Assembly (NCBI GenBank): GCA_016929395.1
Contig: JAFGIX010000085.1
Location: forward strand, 1-64,000
Reading direction: 5' to 3'
Source: Candidatus Zymogenus saltonus
GTDB taxonomy: Bacteria; Desulfobacterota; Zymogenia; Zymogenales; Zymogenaceae
DNA: 64,000 nucleotides
A program made the translations under genes and the position numbers. Shown piece by piece: positions 63,112 to 64,000 of the stretch. How positions within the stretch are numbered: the first letter of the stretch is position 1; each line of letters opens with the position of its first letter. The notes under the pieces are model-generated. The model ran no database searches. It was not told the origin of the DNA and was given only the letters and a program-made list of their open reading frames with translations.

Positions 63112-63741
63112 TTAATCCGATGGCAAAATCATCTCCATCAACCAGGGGATATTCAGAAGTAAAACCATATTGCCCGAGATCATCAGCAGCTCCTGATATA
63201 TCTTGGTCGATTCATTAACGGCTATTTCAGGAAACGGGAACCTGTCAAACGACCTTTCGTCCAAAACCCCCTCTATATAGTCTACAATAATCCCTCCCCT
63301 CTGCAGCTCTGAGCTGTCTCCAAGACCCCTTTTTATGATTACCATGCTGTTGACGGATTCCATCCCCCTCCCTCCTCGTCTGACCGATTTCCCTCCACCC
63401 CCCCTTTGTCTTAACGATTCTCCCCTTCCCCCCTCGCCTTTCCAGTCTGTGTCTGAATCTCCATTCCCGAGTCTGAAGTAACCCTTGATATTAAACACGG
63501 GGATTTTTTCGTCCCTTATATTTATAGAACCGAGGATATTCTTGGTCTTTGATCCTTTATCGTTATAATTCACATCTCCCGTCTGGATAATCTCCGCCAA
63601 GAAAACGGCGTTCAACCCGAAGAGTACCCCTCCCACGGAAAATACCAAGATGAGCTTTTTATCTACGGCAAACGTATCGTATCTGCCAACCGAATATCTG
63701 CTGCCCTTGAAATTTCCGATCTCCCCTCTGTCAGCCGCCAC
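63112..63741 (-). CDS. CheW-like domain protein 2 with Gly/Arg-rich insert
   Basis: A 209-residue CheW-like protein. Residues 28-90 give the first half of the domain (LILVFSVGGVLFGLNAVFLAEIIQ, ILGSINIRDEKIPVFNIKGYF) and residues 130-209 the second (VNSMVIIKRGLGD, IIVDYIEGVLDE). Between them lies an insert of about 30 residues that is nearly all Gly, Arg, Ser and Lys, at a loop of the fold. The charge is strongly positive, in contrast to the acidic linker of the response regulator encoded two genes on, so the two might interact. It is the first gene of the operon. Confidence 0.75.
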   Translation of the reverse strand: MAADRGEIGNFKGSRYSVGRYDTFAVDKKLILVFSVGGVLFGLNAVFLAEIIQTGDVNYNDKGSKTKNILGSINIRDEKIPVFNIKGYFRLGNGDSDTDWKGEGGRGESLRQRGGGGKSVRRGGRGMESVNSMVIIKRGLGDSSELQRGGIIVDYIEGVLDERSFDRFPFPEIAVNESTKIYQELLMISGNMVLLLNIPWLMEMILPSD

Positions 63742-63854
63742 GCTTTATTACCCCCCCTTTAATTTGTAACAAGACCTTCCCTAATGTATCACATCCGTTT
63801 ACAGATTGCCCAGCAGCTAAAAATGCCGAACTCCCCTATTATTCCGTTTTATCG

Positions 63855-63897
63855 TTCCCCCACCACCCAGATTACCCAACCCACAACCCCCCGTCCC
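63855..63897 (-). other. G-tract element upstream of CheW operon
   Basis: The plus strand carries C-runs at 63857-63861, 63866-63868, 63875-63877, 63880-63882, 63887-63892 and 63895-63897. On the coding strand this gives six G-runs with loops of 2-6 bases, well within the G-quadruplex pattern. It lies 115-155 nt upstream of the first CheW gene. More C-runs follow at 63909-63939. Confidence 0.5.
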
Positions 63898-63964
63898 AAA
63901 AATATATACCCCCCCACACAATTGCCCACCCCCCCTGATTTATGATGCTACAATTCCCTAATAG

Positions 63965-63993
63965 AAGTTATCATAATTAGAGATTAGTGTCAA
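63965..63993 (-). promoter_or_regulatory. Possible promoter of CheW operon
   Basis: On the minus strand TTGACA (63993-63988) and TAACTT (63970-63965) are 17 bases apart. The -35 box is perfect but the -10 box is weak. Transcription from here would run through the G-rich element before reaching the first gene. Confidence 0.4.
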
Positions 63994-64000
63994 GTTTTTA

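Noticed and set aside
1-64000. tRNA, rRNA, prophage or insertion sequence
   Set aside because: I looked for T-loop-like motifs in the gaps, transposase signatures and phage structural genes and found none that hold up.

Overview
This window reads as a chromosomal segment of a Gram-negative, probably anaerobic or facultative bacterium. Codon and protein style resemble deltaproteobacterial lineages (Desulfobacterota or Myxococcota relatives). The grounds are an MglA-type polarity GTPase with accessory genes, response regulators with long acidic linkers, a REC-PilZ protein, CheW-like proteins without a nearby CheA, Tat and lipoprotein export signals, a lipid A-type acyltransferase, and many flavoenzymes of acyl-CoA metabolism. 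The lineage is inferred; no rRNA or tRNA gene was seen. Coding DNA is moderately GC-rich, while intergenic DNA is often strikingly AT-rich and carries recognisable sigma70-like promoters.

Layout. 1-514: the start of a secreted TPR protein, cut by the window edge, followed by a cluster of dRS3-like palindromic repeats. 0.57-5.5 kb: an aminotransferase-hom-thrC-apgM-like operon on the minus strand that probably makes threonine; the apgM-like gene is the candidate homoserine kinase. 5.8-8.3 kb: a radical SAM enzyme and a lipid acyltransferase. 8.4-15.3 kb: REC-PilZ regulator, DUF389 membrane protein, a ThDP enzyme behind a palindromic promoter, a DUF2330/discoidin-like envelope protein and a PHP phosphoesterase. 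15.7-23.1 kb: a plus-strand amino-sugar catabolic cluster (AAC(3)-like acetyltransferase, UPF0309 SIS protein, epimerase-like protein, GPH symporter, BadF-type kinase, ceramidase-like amidohydrolase, NagA). A glucosamine-6-phosphate deaminase-like gene and a sulfatase lie 10-12 kb further on and may belong to the same physiology.

23.6-32.1 kb: a minus-strand set of redox and acyl-CoA enzymes: ferredoxin-fused reductase, phytoene desaturase-like FAD enzyme, old yellow enzyme, hotdog thioesterase, enoyl-CoA hydratase and two nitronate monooxygenase-like proteins. 32.5-46.3 kb: mixed single genes and pairs, including a lipoprotein, a Tat sulfatase, a MoxR/CoxE-VWA pair, an AT-rich orphan gene that looks acquired, a lipoprotein beta-propeller, HD and DUF2461 proteins, a second CrtI-like FAD enzyme, a TPR pseudogene and an aldehyde dehydrogenase.

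46.5-63.7 kb, all minus strand: a periplasmic-sensing hybrid histidine kinase; an SPOR protein, helical-repeat protein and MglA-like GTPase operon; an EF-G-like GTPase; the coaX-birA-nadC-valS housekeeping group; and a CheW-CheW-response regulator operon closed by a clear intrinsic terminator. The last two regulatory blocks suggest control of cell polarity, motility or surface behaviour. The most promising leads for new biology are the amino-sugar cluster, the flavoenzyme cluster and the extended MglA-like module. No CRISPR array, insertion sequence, prophage or complete defence system was found.
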